DNA of 64,000 bases from Chondrocystis sp. NIES-4102 (GTDB lineage: Bacteria > Cyanobacteriota > Cyanobacteriia > Cyanobacteriales > Xenococcaceae), in assembly GCA_002368355.1 (NCBI GenBank), contig AP018281.1, positions 3,534,001-3,598,000 of the forward strand, given 5' to 3'. This document shows positions 10,288 to 20,021 of this stretch, one piece after another (positions within the stretch are counted from its first letter, which is position 1; each line of letters begins with the position of its first letter). The notes under the pieces are model-generated. The model had not been told where the DNA came from. It saw nothing but the letters and a program-made list of their open reading frames with translations, and searched no databases. The position numbers and the translations under genes are program-made.

Positions 10288-10323
10288 GAGATGTTTCAAT
10301 GGCAGCATCTCTATTTTTTTTAA
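10288..10323 (+). terminator. Intrinsic terminator of ctaCDE
   Basis: GAGATG (10288-10293) pairs with CATCTC (10306-10311) around a 12-nt loop and is followed by an A and a run of ten T. It lies 28 bp after the ctaE stop. Confidence 0.75.
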
Positions 10324-10375
10324 AATTACAGTTGTAGAAGATTAGTTAAGGATAATTCGGGTGATTATCGGATCG

Positions 10376-10447
10376 TAGTTAGGTAGTAGGTAGTAGGTAA
10401 AAGTCAGGAGAAGCTAACAGCTAAAAGCTAAAAACTAAAAGTTTAAA
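10376..10447. repeat. Heptameric TAGTAGG short tandem repeat plus AGCTAAAA-type repeat
   Basis: Two and a half copies of TAGTAGG (10376-10399) are followed by AGCTAACAGCTAAAAGCTAA-like repeats (about 10412-10447). The same pair of motifs recurs near 13.3-13.5, 21.4, 35.1 and 55.1 kb, in both orientations. Such heptamer repeats are known as STRRs in cyanobacteria. Confidence 0.8.
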
Positions 10448-10511
10448 AATGTCATAACATTATCTCGTATCGCTATAATTTACCACCAAGATTCGCGATC
10501 GCTATTTTTAC

Positions 10512-11630
10512 ATGAGTAAATTAATATCAAAACTTTCCCTCATAGCTATCCTAAAATATATTGCAATTACAATTGGCAGCTTGGCAATTTTAGGGGCTAT
10601 AGCATTTAAAATTTATCAGAAAATTATTTATCCTGATAGTTTCGTTAAAGATGTTGATTGGTATAAATCCTTAGCACCAATTAAAGGTAAGCCTGCTAAA
10701 TTACCTGTCGCAACTTCTAGTCCTATTCCCCAGGCTACTTTGGATCAAATTGCTACTTACGCTGGCAAAAATGATTCTTATGCTTTATTGGTACTACACA
10801 AAGGCGAGATTATCTTGGAACGTTATTGGCAAGATTTTACTGCTACTTCCACTTCCAATTCCATGTCTATGTCTAAAACAGTCGTTGCTTTATTAATTGG
10901 TATTGCTATTGAAGAGGGACATATTACTTCAGAATTAGATCCTGTGGCTAAATACATTCCCGAATGGTCGCAAGATCAACGCCAGCAGATTACCATCCAA
11001 GATTTATTATTGATGCAATCAGGACTACAAAATAATGGACATAGAACTGATAATCTTGCTTTTAATCTACCTGCTGTTCTCTCTCCTGGAGAAAAGTTTG
11101 ATTATAATAATGCCAATACTCAGATATTAACAGAAGTGTTAACCAGAGCGACTGGGGAAAAATATATTGATTATCTATCCACCCGTTTATGGCAACCTTT
11201 ACAAGCCAACGACGCAGCTATATTATTAGATGCCAACCGCCCCACACAAAACCCGAAGACATTTTGTTGTCTGTTTGCTACCCCCGATGACTGGGGTAAA
11301 GTTGGTCAATTGTTTGTAAATCGAGGTCGAGTAAATAATCAACAAATTGTGCCTGCTGCATGGTTAGATAAAATGGTTCAACCATCCCCGATAAATCCTA
11401 AATATGGTTATCAGATTTGGCTTGAAGCTGAAATTTATCCAGGATTTCAACAAAAAGGACACCCCACCCCATCTTTTCTTGCAAAAGATACTGTTTACTT
11501 AAATGGAACATCTTTGCAGCGAGTCTATATTATTCCCAGTCAGGAATTGGTTATAGTTCGTATTGGCGAACACTCTAAAGATTGGGACGATACTGTAATT
11601 CCCAATACTTTGGTTGATGCTTTAAATTAA
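10512..11630 (+). CDS. Serine hydrolase, class C beta-lactamase/6-aminohexanoate hydrolase-like
   Basis: A membrane-anchored penicillin-binding-protein fold hydrolase of 372 residues. After one N-terminal hydrophobic helix (about 10-32) the domain shows the SxxK nucleophile motif SMSK in MSMSKTVVALLIG, and the YxN motif in FDYNNANTQILTEVL. The third motif is less clear. The family includes esterases, D-aminopeptidases and 6-aminohexanoate-dimer hydrolases, so the substrate is unknown; a role on cell-wall or amide substrates outside the membrane is likely. Its 3' end overlaps the convergent GH57 gene by 9 bp. Confidence 0.8.
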   Translation: MSKLISKLSLIAILKYIAITIGSLAILGAIAFKIYQKIIYPDSFVKDVDWYKSLAPIKGKPAKLPVATSSPIPQATLDQIATYAGKNDSYALLVLHKGEIILERYWQDFTATSTSNSMSMSKTVVALLIGIAIEEGHITSELDPVAKYIPEWSQDQRQQITIQDLLLMQSGLQNNGHRTDNLAFNLPAVLSPGEKFDYNNANTQILTEVLTRATGEKYIDYLSTRLWQPLQANDAAILLDANRPTQNPKTFCCLFATPDDWGKVGQLFVNRGRVNNQQIVPAAWLDKMVQPSPINPKYGYQIWLEAEIYPGFQQKGHPTPSFLAKDTVYLNGTSLQRVYIIPSQELVIVRIGEHSKDWDDTVIPNTLVDALN

Positions 11631-13124
11631 CAGTGCTTCACCACGTCTATATAATTCCCTTGCATAATCTGTCCATGTACCTTGACCCCAATAGCGAAAA
11701 CAGCTAGTTTCTAATAGTAAGAGATAAAGCAACGCTTCTTGATATTCTTTGGTTTTAGTCACATTCGGATCTTGAGCAACTAAATTATCGTATTTTTGAT
11801 GAAACATCGCACTTAACTTATTCATAGGTTCGAGGATATTCTCATAACCCCTAACCCAACTAAGATCGTTCGTCCAAGAAGCACCATCCATATGAAACTG
11901 ATGATCTGTTGCTTGTAAAAGTGCGATCGCACTAGCTACTGAATCTGGAGTGGCAGATTTTGGCTCGACTTGTTGCCAGATTTTATGTTGTCCCACAGCC
12001 TGACAGGTTGGGTAATTATCGGGATCGACTCCAGCAGCTTCGATTAATTCTATATATTCTGTGCCGTTAAATCCCACTATATTCTGATTATTCTTTAATT
12101 CGTACCAAACAGGTTGAAAGTCACGGGCATATTCATTCATCATTACACCACCGTTTTCACCATCGGCTATTTGACTAACACAACTGGGTACGGCTATATT
12201 ACCAATTTGTTGTTTACCTCTGCCTTTGGCTTCGTGGTAAGGTTGCATTTGAGCAACTAGCTTGGTGTCTGAACCTTGGGTTTTAATTAAGGCTGTAATA
12301 GTTATGGTTTCCCCTTTGGAGTTATGAGCAATCAAACGATTGGGTATATATTTGTCGTCATGATGTAACCCAGAACCATCTAATCTTTCTACAGAATGTT
12401 CTTGCACCAGCAGCCAGCGATAACCGCATTCTTTTAAAGCTTTAATATATTCATAAAGGGTATCAGGATGATTAGGCAAGTGCATTTCTGGGGGAGAGAA
12501 ACCTTTAACCCTTGCTAGAGCCTCAAACCCAAAAATAGCTGCAAAGTAATGTTGCCAAGCTTGAATATGTAACTTGAGATCGGGAATAGGAGTTGATGGG
12601 GCTACTGCATGACTCCACATTGTCCCTAACCACTCTACATGAGGTTGATATTGAGGATCATTAGTAATCTTTTTTAATTTATCTAAAATATCTGTGCGTC
12701 CCATCTGTTGTAAACCCCAGAGAAGATTACCAGAATAGTCCAACATAATACGCGGTTGGCAACCATTGGCAACTAATTCAGGTATCCACTCACCCATTCT
12801 GCCATAACACCAAGCAAATACCTCTGCGTTGTGGTTATCTCCATCGTGGGGATGTTCAAACATATGTTGTAAATTGCTAATTAATTCCCCATTCCTACCT
12901 GCGCCAATAGTAGGTTGGTGCATATGAAGAGCGCAAGCAAAGCCTGCATTTACCTGATTTAGATCGATTTTACTTTGGGATAGAAATATAGGGTTTTGAT
13001 GATTAACGGTGGAACTTATTTCTAATTCCCAACCGCAGATATTAGGTAAGTCGTTAGTTAATGCTGGAAGATGATTTGTTGCAATTGAGCGTAGTTGATG
13101 CGTTTCACTCGCGGAGCTTACCAT
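11622..13124 (-). CDS. Glycoside hydrolase family 57 protein
   Basis: A 500-residue (beta/alpha)7-barrel protein of the GH57 alpha-glucan family. Markers are GFACALHMHQPTIGAGRNGE (the N-terminal HxHQP motif), AEVFAWCYGRMGEWIPEL, MLDYSGNLLWGL, EMHLPNHPDTLYEYI and the later WTNDLSWVRGYENI. The domain suits alpha-amylase, 4-alpha-glucanotransferase or branching activity on glycogen; which one cannot be told by eye. The gene stands alone, and its tail overlaps the serine hydrolase gene convergently. Confidence 0.85.
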   Translation of the reverse strand: MVSSASETHQLRSIATNHLPALTNDLPNICGWELEISSTVNHQNPIFLSQSKIDLNQVNAGFACALHMHQPTIGAGRNGELISNLQHMFEHPHDGDNHNAEVFAWCYGRMGEWIPELVANGCQPRIMLDYSGNLLWGLQQMGRTDILDKLKKITNDPQYQPHVEWLGTMWSHAVAPSTPIPDLKLHIQAWQHYFAAIFGFEALARVKGFSPPEMHLPNHPDTLYEYIKALKECGYRWLLVQEHSVERLDGSGLHHDDKYIPNRLIAHNSKGETITITALIKTQGSDTKLVAQMQPYHEAKGRGKQQIGNIAVPSCVSQIADGENGGVMMNEYARDFQPVWYELKNNQNIVGFNGTEYIELIEAAGVDPDNYPTCQAVGQHKIWQQVEPKSATPDSVASAIALLQATDHQFHMDGASWTNDLSWVRGYENILEPMNKLSAMFHQKYDNLVAQDPNVTKTKEYQEALLYLLLLETSCFRYWGQGTWTDYARELYRRGEALLI

Positions 13125-13296
13125 GAATTATTCCTCTATAATTACAACAAGATGATTCTTTATTGTATGGTGATTAGATAGTCATGCTGATAATTGAATC
13201 TCTAAGAATTTTGAAGAAAAGTAAATAAGTAATGCTAAATTGAATGCCGATAATTTTTAGCAAGTATTTATGGAGTTTGGAAACAGGAGACAGGAG

Positions 13297-13512
13297 TTAG
13301 GTAGTAGGCGCGGAAAGCGTCCCTGAGCGCACGCTTGCTTTGGTCGCCAAAGCCCGAACGTGACGATAGTAGGTAGTAGGTACTGGAGGTTTGGGTAGGG
13401 GAGTAATCCCACAAGGGGACAATGAGAGTAACGGGCTACTTATTACTTGTAAGGAGTCGGTAGTTTGAAGATAATGTTAATTAAAAGCTAACAGCTAATG
13501 GCTAAAAACTAA
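13297..13512. repeat. Mosaic of STRR heptamers, a 7-bp hairpin and AGCTAA repeats
   Basis: TAGTAGG units at 13297-13308 and 13367-13382 flank a GC-rich insert. The insert contains the perfect hairpin GCTTTGG-TCG-CCAAAGC (13337-13353). AGCTAACAGCTAA-type repeats follow at 13486-13512. The module order (GGAGACAGGAGTTAGG, heptamers, GGAGGTTTGGGTAG) matches in reverse the element at 21.4 kb. No gene is seen in this roughly 400 bp gap. Confidence 0.75.
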
Positions 13513-13523
13513 ACAATAACTAC

Positions 13524-14747
13524 TTATATTCTTTCTTGATACTCTAATTCTTTGAAGATTATAGTAACTTCTGTTCCTTGATTGTTTTTAACTTCTAATT
13601 TTCCTTCTAGTTGTTCGACTAAAGTAGAAATTAAATTCATCCCTAAAGATTTACTCTGATAGAAAATTTGAGGATCTTCAAATCCTACACCATCATCTTT
13701 GATTATGAGAGTTATTTCACCCTGACTATTTTTATTGGCATTTAAAAAAATATTGCCTTGCGATCGCTGGGGAAATGCGTGTTCGACAGCATTGGTTATT
13801 AGTTCGTTAATTATTAAACCACAAGGGGTTGCCGTTTCAATATTTAATAGCATTGGCGCGATCGCCATGGTAAAATTTATTTCTTTAGATAAATATGAGC
13901 TTTGTAAATTATCTGTTAAAACCATCAGATATTGAGCAAAATCTATTCTAGATAACCCTTTATCGCCATATAATTGTTCATGAATTAATGCCATTGACAT
14001 CAAACGATTTTGGCTATTTTCCACCATTTTTTTTATTTGTGGTGAATCGAGGTAATCCCCTTGCATTTCTAATAAACTAGAAATAATAAATAGGTTATTT
14101 TTAACTCGATGATGAATTTCTTTGAGTAATAATTCTTTTTCGTCTAAAGATTTTTTCAGTTCGTAGGTTATTTCTATTCTCTCTTTTATTTCTTGTTGTA
14201 ATTCTTTTTCAATAGACTTACGATTCTCTATTTCTATAACTAGATTAGCATTAATAATTTCTAATTTCTCATTATTTTCCAAAAGCTGTAACTCAGTTTC
14301 ATATTTATCATCTATCTGTTTTTTTAATAACGCATTTTTTCTTTTTAGTCTAGAGCTTAGCTCGAATAATTGTATATGAGACTTAACTCTGGCTAATAAC
14401 TCTTGTTCATGAAAAGGCTTAATAATATAATCATTTGCACCTGCTTCTAACCCCCTTAATTTGTTTTCACAATCATTTAAAGCTGTAATTAAAATTATTG
14501 GAATATCTCTAGTAGTTGGATTTTCTTTTAGTTGCCTACAAGCTTCAAATCCATTTAAGCGAGGCATTTTAATGTCTAATAAAATCAGTTTTGGTTTATA
14601 TTTAGCCACCTTTTCTATGGCATCTTGCCCATCTATCGCAGTATTTATATTGTAATGATGTTTAATTAGAATCCGTGAGATAAATTCCAAATCCGCAGCA
14701 TGATCATCAACAATTAAAATATTGTATGCTTTTTGCTCTCTTAACAT
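13524..14747 (-). CDS. Response regulator-histidine kinase hybrid (REC + HisKA_2 + HATPase)
   Basis: A soluble signalling protein of 407 residues with the receiver first. REC is residues 8-125 with acidic pair Asp14/Asp15, phospho-acceptor Asp58 and Lys110. A long charged coiled coil follows (130-205). The kinase core has the HisKA_2 motif [11 protein letters not shown] (His212/213), and the ATP domain has [16 protein letters not shown] (N box), DDGVGFED (G1) and SLGMNLI. This REC-kinase order means the kinase is likely controlled by phosphorylation of its own receiver. It starts 8 bp after the stop of the REC-GGDEF-EAL gene, so both are likely co-transcribed. Signal unknown. Confidence 0.9.
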   Translation of the reverse strand: MLREQKAYNILIVDDHAADLEFISRILIKHHYNINTAIDGQDAIEKVAKYKPKLILLDIKMPRLNGFEACRQLKENPTTRDIPIILITALNDCENKLRGLEAGANDYIIKPFHEQELLARVKSHIQLFELSSRLKRKNALLKKQIDDKYETELQLLENNEKLEIINANLVIEIENRKSIEKELQQEIKERIEITYELKKSLDEKELLLKEIHHRVKNNLFIISSLLEMQGDYLDSPQIKKMVENSQNRLMSMALIHEQLYGDKGLSRIDFAQYLMVLTDNLQSSYLSKEINFTMAIAPMLLNIETATPCGLIINELITNAVEHAFPQRSQGNIFLNANKNSQGEITLIIKDDGVGFEDPQIFYQSKSLGMNLISTLVEQLEGKLEVKNNQGTEVTIIFKELEYQERI

Positions 14748-14755
14748 TTCAAAAT

Positions 14756-16591
14756 CTACTTTACTTTATTTTTTGCAGCTAGATTATCTATAGCCAATTT
14801 ATAAAAATCTTGAGCATTTAGAGGACGACTAAACAAATATCCTTGTATTTCGTCACATTTTGCTTCTTTGAGAAAATTCAATTCTCCTTGAGTTTCCACT
14901 CCTTCTGCTACTACTTTTAAATTGAGTTTATGTGCCATTTCAATAATAGTTTTAGTAATCACAGCATTAACAGTATTACTATCAATATTATGGATAAAGC
15001 AAGCATCAATTTTTAGAATATCGAAGGGAAATTGCTGTAAATATCCCAAAGAAGAATACCCAGTCCCAAAATCATCGAGAGCTATTTTAATTCCCAATTT
15101 TTTAATTAGTTGCAGCCTTTGAATATTAGTTTTTATATTTTCTACTAATATTTTTTCAGTTAGTTCCAACTCTATACATTGAGGTTCTAAGGAAGTATTA
15201 AATAGAATTTGAGTAATTTGATGAAATAGATCTGATTGTCTAAATTGAAAACCTGAAATATTAATACCAACACATAAGGAACTTAAACCGTTATCCTGCC
15301 AACTTTTAACTTGCCTAATAGCAGTATGTAATATCCATTCCCCTATTGGTTTAATAAGCCCACTTTCTTCTACTATGGTAATAAATTTATCAGGGGAAAT
15401 TCTACCCATAACAGGATGATTCCAGCGTAATAAAGCTTCCGCCCCAACAATTATATTATTATTTAAATTAACTTTAGGTTGATAATATAGTTCAAATTCT
15501 TTCCTTTCTAAGGCATAATGAAGCTCGGCTTCCATAGTGATGTTCTCAGAAGATTTAGAATTGGAGATATTAAAAGCAAAGGTAAACAATTGACAACGGT
15601 TACTTCCTTGTTGTCTGGCATATTCCACTGCTTTCTGGCTTTGCTGTAACAGTATTTCAATATCTGTATTATCTGAAGGATAAAAGGCAACACCAATACT
15701 TAATGCTAAAAATATTTCTTGATTATTAATATTAAAAGCTTGCTTAAAGGAATTGAGTATTATCTGTCCATAATTAGTTGCTGTTTGTCGTTTATCTATA
15801 GCAGTTAAGATTAGATAATTATCAGCTTCTAAATATACAGTCGCCCCCTGAAAATCAAAACTCTCAACACAACTATTTAAACGTTCTACTATCTGTAAAA
15901 CTAATTTATCCTGCTGTTGTTTAGTTAATAAGTTACTAATTTTTTTTAGTCTATCTAAACTAATATTAAAAACAGCTACCAATTCTATTTGGGGTGATGT
16001 TAAGCTGATCCTATTTCTCTCATCTGATATACTAGATTCACCATTTAATGCTGCTCCTCCAGTATGATCATTGATAAATGATAGGCAATAATTAAAGATA
16101 TCTCTTAAAAACAGCTTGTTAGGTAAATTAGTCAGAGTATCTTTATATATATCATCGTATTGTGTGGAATATTCAGAGACAGTATGTTGTAAAGCTTGTT
16201 GAATTGCAGATTGTTCTTGATGCTTACTAAGAGTCATCTTGATTGTTGCTTGTAATTCTTTGGCTCGAAAAGGTTTAATTAAATAACCATAGCAACCAGT
16301 TTGTGAGGCTCTATCTAAGGTATCATCACTAGCATAAGCTGTTAGGAAAATAATAGGAATATCATGGGTGGATTTAATTTGTGTTGCAGTTTCAATGCCA
16401 TCAAGATCACCCTTAATAGCTATATCCATCAAAATCAAATTTGGTTGTTCTACTGAAGTGATATAATCGATCGCTGCTTGTCCAGAAGTCACTATTTTAG
16501 ATACTTCATAACCAAAACTTTCTAATCTGCTAGCTGTGTTTTTAGCGATTAGTAATTCGTCTTCTACAATCAATATTTTAGGTTTATCCAT
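14756..16591 (-). CDS. REC-GGDEF(degenerate)-EAL cyclic-di-GMP phosphodiesterase
   Basis: A 611-residue protein. REC at 4-122 has Glu10/Asp11, phospho-acceptor Asp56 and Lys107. The central GGDEF-like domain (about 165-335) has the signature replaced by LEADNYLIL near residue 256, so it should not make c-di-GMP. The EAL domain (from about 355) keeps EALLRW (about 383), the metal-binding [16 protein letters not shown] and VAEGVET, so hydrolysis of c-di-GMP to pGpG is expected. Phosphorylation of REC probably controls it. Upstream partner of the REC-kinase gene. Confidence 0.9.
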   Translation of the reverse strand: MDKPKILIVEDELLIAKNTASRLESFGYEVSKIVTSGQAAIDYITSVEQPNLILMDIAIKGDLDGIETATQIKSTHDIPIIFLTAYASDDTLDRASQTGCYGYLIKPFRAKELQATIKMTLSKHQEQSAIQQALQHTVSEYSTQYDDIYKDTLTNLPNKLFLRDIFNYCLSFINDHTGGAALNGESSISDERNRISLTSPQIELVAVFNISLDRLKKISNLLTKQQQDKLVLQIVERLNSCVESFDFQGATVYLEADNYLILTAIDKRQTATNYGQIILNSFKQAFNINNQEIFLALSIGVAFYPSDNTDIEILLQQSQKAVEYARQQGSNRCQLFTFAFNISNSKSSENITMEAELHYALERKEFELYYQPKVNLNNNIIVGAEALLRWNHPVMGRISPDKFITIVEESGLIKPIGEWILHTAIRQVKSWQDNGLSSLCVGINISGFQFRQSDLFHQITQILFNTSLEPQCIELELTEKILVENIKTNIQRLQLIKKLGIKIALDDFGTGYSSLGYLQQFPFDILKIDACFIHNIDSNTVNAVITKTIIEMAHKLNLKVVAEGVETQGELNFLKEAKCDEIQGYLFSRPLNAQDFYKLAIDNLAAKNKVK

Positions 16592-17025
16592 AATATTTAT
16601 AGATAAGGTTGAGATTAATAAAATATTAGAAGTTAATATCTAAACACAGGTTAACAACAAAAATTGTGATTGTAAATTAATAAAATTGTCCCCGTATAAT
16701 TGCTCATTCTTCTAAGTATAGTTTTTTAAAATCAAGAAAACCTAAAAAAGTAGTTGATATTTTAAAGTTATTATCGGCGATATGATAATAAATGTATATA
16801 AATTAGCAATAAATTGAGGCGATTGGATTTAAAATTAGAAACAGAGCAATTTTAACTACATACTATTTCCTTGATTATTTAACCTTAACATTCATTACTC
16901 ACAGCATTTATACTGAATATATTTATATATGAATATTGAACCAAAAAAATCTATAGAAGATTGCTTATACTTATACAAGGTATTTCCTCTATAGACTGGT
17001 AAATTATCTTTATAGCAACTATGAT
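16592..17025. other. AT-rich intergenic region
   Basis: About 430 bp between the signalling operon and the next minus-strand gene. I find only very short ORFs with no ribosome binding site and no stable hairpin. It should hold the promoter of the REC-GGDEF-EAL operon near 16.6 kb. Confidence 0.4.
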
Positions 17026-17313
17026 TTATATTGGACTGTGGTTAACAATTCTTAACCCAACAAAGCCAACTAAAACTACAAAACCTAAAAACCTACGAAA
17101 ATAATTAACACCTTGAAATAATTCTAGCCACGCCCAAGTAAATAAAGAACCAAAAGCGATTAAATCTAACCCAACATTAACTAAGCCACTGGTAAAAACA
17201 AGTTTAAGTAAACTAGCTACACCCCAGAGAATAATAGGTAAATTTGGTGGTTGAGCAATCACAATATTACCTTCACTGTCACGGAAGATTTTATCAAACA
17301 AAGTTCTTTCCAT
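17026..17313 (-). CDS. Small membrane protein of unknown function
   Basis: About 95 residues starting MERTLFDKIFRDSEGNIVIAQPPNLPIILWG. The start at 17313 is preferred over an in-frame upstream start at 17367 because AGAGAG lies a few bases before it and the family-like MERTLFDKIF begins there. It has two or three hydrophobic segments with no charged active-site residues. I do not recognise a named family. It is followed downstream by no obvious partner; TspO is the next gene upstream. Confidence 0.65.
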   Translation of the reverse strand: MERTLFDKIFRDSEGNIVIAQPPNLPIILWGVASLLKLVFTSGLVNVGLDLIAFGSLFTWAWLELFQGVNYFRRFLGFVVLVGFVGLRIVNHSPI

Positions 17314-17457
17314 AATCTCTCTTTTGTATTTATCATTTAGTTTCCTAGGTAAAAGAAAGATAAACACGAGTCTTAAGAGTGATTTTATTTAAAAACTAGA
17401 TATTAATTACTTTGATAAAAACCTTTATCCCCAACCCATAGCCAAAAACAAAAATAC

Positions 17458-17937
17458 TTAAGCATCCAAAGGATTTAATTGCATCATCTTCCAAGTAACG
17501 AAAGTTCCTATCGGACTCCAAAGCAAATAAGGAACTAATAGCCAAAATGCTGTATTAGAAATAGGTAATACTACTATAGCTAAAATCATTCCCAGAAAAA
17601 AACCAGTTGCGCCGACTATAGTACCAACTTTTAAACTGCGAGTTTTACACAACAGTAAAGTATACAAAGAAATAGTAACTTCTACCAACAAATAAAAACC
17701 CATTAATAGCCAGGTAGAAATAGTATTAGGCTTAACTTCCCAAACGTGATAAGCTGACCAAGCACCACAGATAAAAATAGTGATCCAGATGGCAGGAATC
17801 GCACCTTCAAAAGTAAGCCAGCTAGGACGACGCAAGCGTTTAAACCACCGAAAATCTTGACTAGAGATTAAACGGTTAAAAACAAAAGGAACGACAATGG
17901 TAATAATACCAATGATTAGCCAAGAAGGAATAAACAT
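17458..17937 (-). CDS. TspO/MBR-family tryptophan-rich sensory protein
   Basis: A five-helix membrane protein of about 159 residues from ATG 17937 (an in-frame start at 17976 would add 13 residues). The order of features is family-like: RRPSWLTFEGAIPAIWITIF, then AWSAYHVWE, and later WLLVPYLLWSPIGTFVTWKM. TspO proteins bind tetrapyrroles and cholesterol-like ligands, and in bacteria are linked to porphyrin turnover and stress. It is more divergent in helix 1 than typical TspO, so the specific ligand is uncertain. Confidence 0.75.
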   Translation of the reverse strand: MFIPSWLIIGIITIVVPFVFNRLISSQDFRWFKRLRRPSWLTFEGAIPAIWITIFICGAWSAYHVWEVKPNTISTWLLMGFYLLVEVTISLYTLLLCKTRSLKVGTIVGATGFFLGMILAIVVLPISNTAFWLLVPYLLWSPIGTFVTWKMMQLNPLDA

Positions 17938-18020
17938 TATTGCTGTATATTCATAACAAATATTATGAAACCCCAAATAATAATATATGGCAAACTATTC
18001 AATATTAAAATTTGGCGCAA

Positions 18021-18278
18021 CTAATTGTAATCTGTTTCAGTTTCTGTTAGTGGTTGCGATAACTCAAAATTAGAAGGATCTCTCAAAAAGCGCAACGCTT
18101 GTTCTTCTAAACGGTGAATTTGATATTGTTCAACAAAATCACTATTACGTAAACAGGCGATGTATCCATCTAAGTATAATCTAATCTCCTCGAAACTATA
18201 GCGTCTAAGCCAGAGATTAACCATACCGTCGGTAATTTTTTGATAATGTCGGATTGTTTGGGGGTCTTGAAGAATCAT
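18021..18278 (-). CDS. Conserved small cyanobacterial protein (DUF6761-like)
   Basis: 85 residues, soluble and mostly helical: ILQDPQTIRHYQKITDGM, then RRYSFEEIRLYLDGYIACLR and IHRLEEQALRFLRDPSNFE. I recall this pattern as a widespread cyanobacteria-only family without a known function; the DUF number is from memory. No signal peptide or membrane segment. No operon partner is evident. Confidence 0.7.
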   Translation of the reverse strand: MILQDPQTIRHYQKITDGMVNLWLRRYSFEEIRLYLDGYIACLRNSDFVEQYQIHRLEEQALRFLRDPSNFELSQPLTETETDYN

Positions 18279-18468
18279 AATTATTACTTAATATGTCGAA
18301 AACAACTAAACAGTTATTAAGTTTTTTAGCTTTTTTTCATTTTACTATTTTTCTCAAATCATTTAGTACTGCTGCTGAGTAACCATCGCTACAAAATCTT
18401 GTCAAAGCCTCTGATAGCCTTATTCTTATCATAAGCATTCCTTCTACATTCATTATGATGAGGCAAAA

Positions 18469-19236
18469 GTGATCTCAGCACATATATCAATAGTTGAAAG
18501 TAATCCTCACTTACGTTCACTACTAGGGTGGCATTTACAGCAAGCAGGTTACACGGTTAGCCAGTCTGCTAGTATACAGCAGGGGAGAGATACTTTTTAT
18601 CGACACCAACCAGCATTAGTGATTATTGATTCCGATTTACCCGATGGAGATGGATTAGAATTATCCCATTGGATATATCAACAGCAAAAATCTTTAATCT
18701 TGTTACTTTCGGCGCGTAATAATGAACAAGATATCGTCAGGGGGTTAAAAACTGGTGCTGATGATTATCTGACAAAACCTTTCGGGATGCAGGAATTTCT
18801 AGCAAGGGTAGAAACCTTATTAAGAAGAGTTAGAATTAGTAACACTGTGCCTTTGTCGATGGAATGTAAAGATCTAAAAATCGATTTAGCGCAGCGACGA
18901 GTTCAGCTTAAAGGTAATTTTATTGAACTAACTCCACAAGAATTTAGTTTATTATATGTTTTAGCCCAAGCGCAAGGCAATCCTTTGAGTCGTTCAGAAT
19001 TACTAGAACGTGCCTGGCCAGAAGATATAGATAATCCCCGTACTGTGGATACCCATGTATTATCTTTGCGTAAAAAAATAGAATTAAATCCGCGACAACC
19101 ACATATTATTCAGACAGTGCGTAATGTAGGTTATTGCTTTAATCCTGAATTAATCGAAAATACTACCCATACCTCAGAAACCAAATTAACAACAGCAGTT
19201 GTACCTAGTTTACCGCGCTTACCGAGTCGAGTATAG
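18469..19236 (+). CDS. OmpR/PhoB-family response regulator (orphan)
   Basis: 255 residues: an N-terminal receiver (about 5-120) with phospho-acceptor Asp in VIIDSDLPDGDG and Lys in DDYLTKPF, and a C-terminal winged helix ending DTHVLSLRKKIELNPRQPHIIQTVRNVGYCF. The usual acidic pair before the acceptor is partly replaced (VESNPHL), so phosphorylation may be atypical. The start is a GTG at 18469; upstream ATGs are out of frame. No kinase is adjacent. Its stop abuts the end of the convergent ABC gene. Confidence 0.88.
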   Translation: MISAHISIVESNPHLRSLLGWHLQQAGYTVSQSASIQQGRDTFYRHQPALVIIDSDLPDGDGLELSHWIYQQQKSLILLLSARNNEQDIVRGLKTGADDYLTKPFGMQEFLARVETLLRRVRISNTVPLSMECKDLKIDLAQRRVQLKGNFIELTPQEFSLLYVLAQAQGNPLSRSELLERAWPEDIDNPRTVDTHVLSLRKKIELNPRQPHIIQTVRNVGYCFNPELIENTTHTSETKLTTAVVPSLPRLPSRV

Positions 19237-19995
19237 TTAACGCCATTCTTCTTCTTGTTGAGCCTGTAGTTCTAATAATTTCTGTTGTAAATGTTGCCAA
19301 TGAGTAGTTGTTGCAGGGAGATCTGCTTCTAGTTTACCTGCATTTAAATAAATAAGGCGATCGCAAAAATCTTTAATTAGATCCAATTGATGATTTACGA
19401 TAATAATCGTCAGGTTTTGGCTTTGGTTTAAATCCTGGAGTACAGCTAGAACCTGAGTTGCCATGCCTATATCTAAAGCGGAGGTAGGTTCATCTAATAG
19501 TAGCACTTGAGGGTGCATAACCAAGGCACGAGCGATCGCAATTAATTGTTTTTGTCCTACAGATAACTGTAATTCAGTTTTTTCTAACCATTGTGAAGGA
19601 ATATGAAGTTTTGCCGTCCAAGTATCTATTCGCTGTCGAATTTCCGACTCAGGTAACTGCTGTAGCTTCAAAGGATAGCGTAAAGCTTCAATACCCTTCA
19701 TACCCAATAATTTTGTTTCTTGAGTAACTAAGACAATCTGACGACGCAGTTGGATAGAGGTTAACTGTTGTTGAGGTTGTTGCTGAAAATAAATTGTTCC
19801 TTGAGTAGGAGAAACCAAACGGTTTAACAATCGCAGGAAAGAAGTTTTACCCGCACCATTTGCCCCAATGATTGCAACTTTTGCGCCCAATTTAATATTA
19901 CAAGAAATATCTTCAAGTAAAAAACCAGACCCAAGAGAAGCTTGCAGGCTTACCTGTTGTAGACGTAAAATAAAATTAGAATCGCGATCGCTCAT
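19237..19995 (-). CDS. ABC transporter ATP-binding protein
   Basis: A 252-residue single ATPase domain with Walker A GANGAGKTS (44-52), Q-loop VTQETKLLG, signature LSVGQKQ, Walker B VLLLDEPTSALD and H-loop VNHQLDL. It looks like importer-type ATPases or YbbL/FetA-like proteins. No permease or binding protein lies next to it; the next gene upstream is a vWA protein 26 bp away on the same strand. Substrate unknown. Confidence 0.85.
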   Translation of the reverse strand: MSDRDSNFILRLQQVSLQASLGSGFLLEDISCNIKLGAKVAIIGANGAGKTSFLRLLNRLVSPTQGTIYFQQQPQQQLTSIQLRRQIVLVTQETKLLGMKGIEALRYPLKLQQLPESEIRQRIDTWTAKLHIPSQWLEKTELQLSVGQKQLIAIARALVMHPQVLLLDEPTSALDIGMATQVLAVLQDLNQSQNLTIIIVNHQLDLIKDFCDRLIYLNAGKLEADLPATTTHWQHLQQKLLELQAQQEEEWR

Positions 19996-20021
19996 ACAAG
20001 CTAAATCATAGTATCAAATAA

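Noticed and set aside
14461-14655. Plus-strand open frames inside the REC-kinase and REC-EAL genes
   Set aside because: They lie wholly within well-supported domains on the other strand.
14756-16591. Diguanylate cyclase activity
   Set aside because: The GGDEF signature is replaced by LEADNYLIL; only the EAL domain keeps its catalytic residues.
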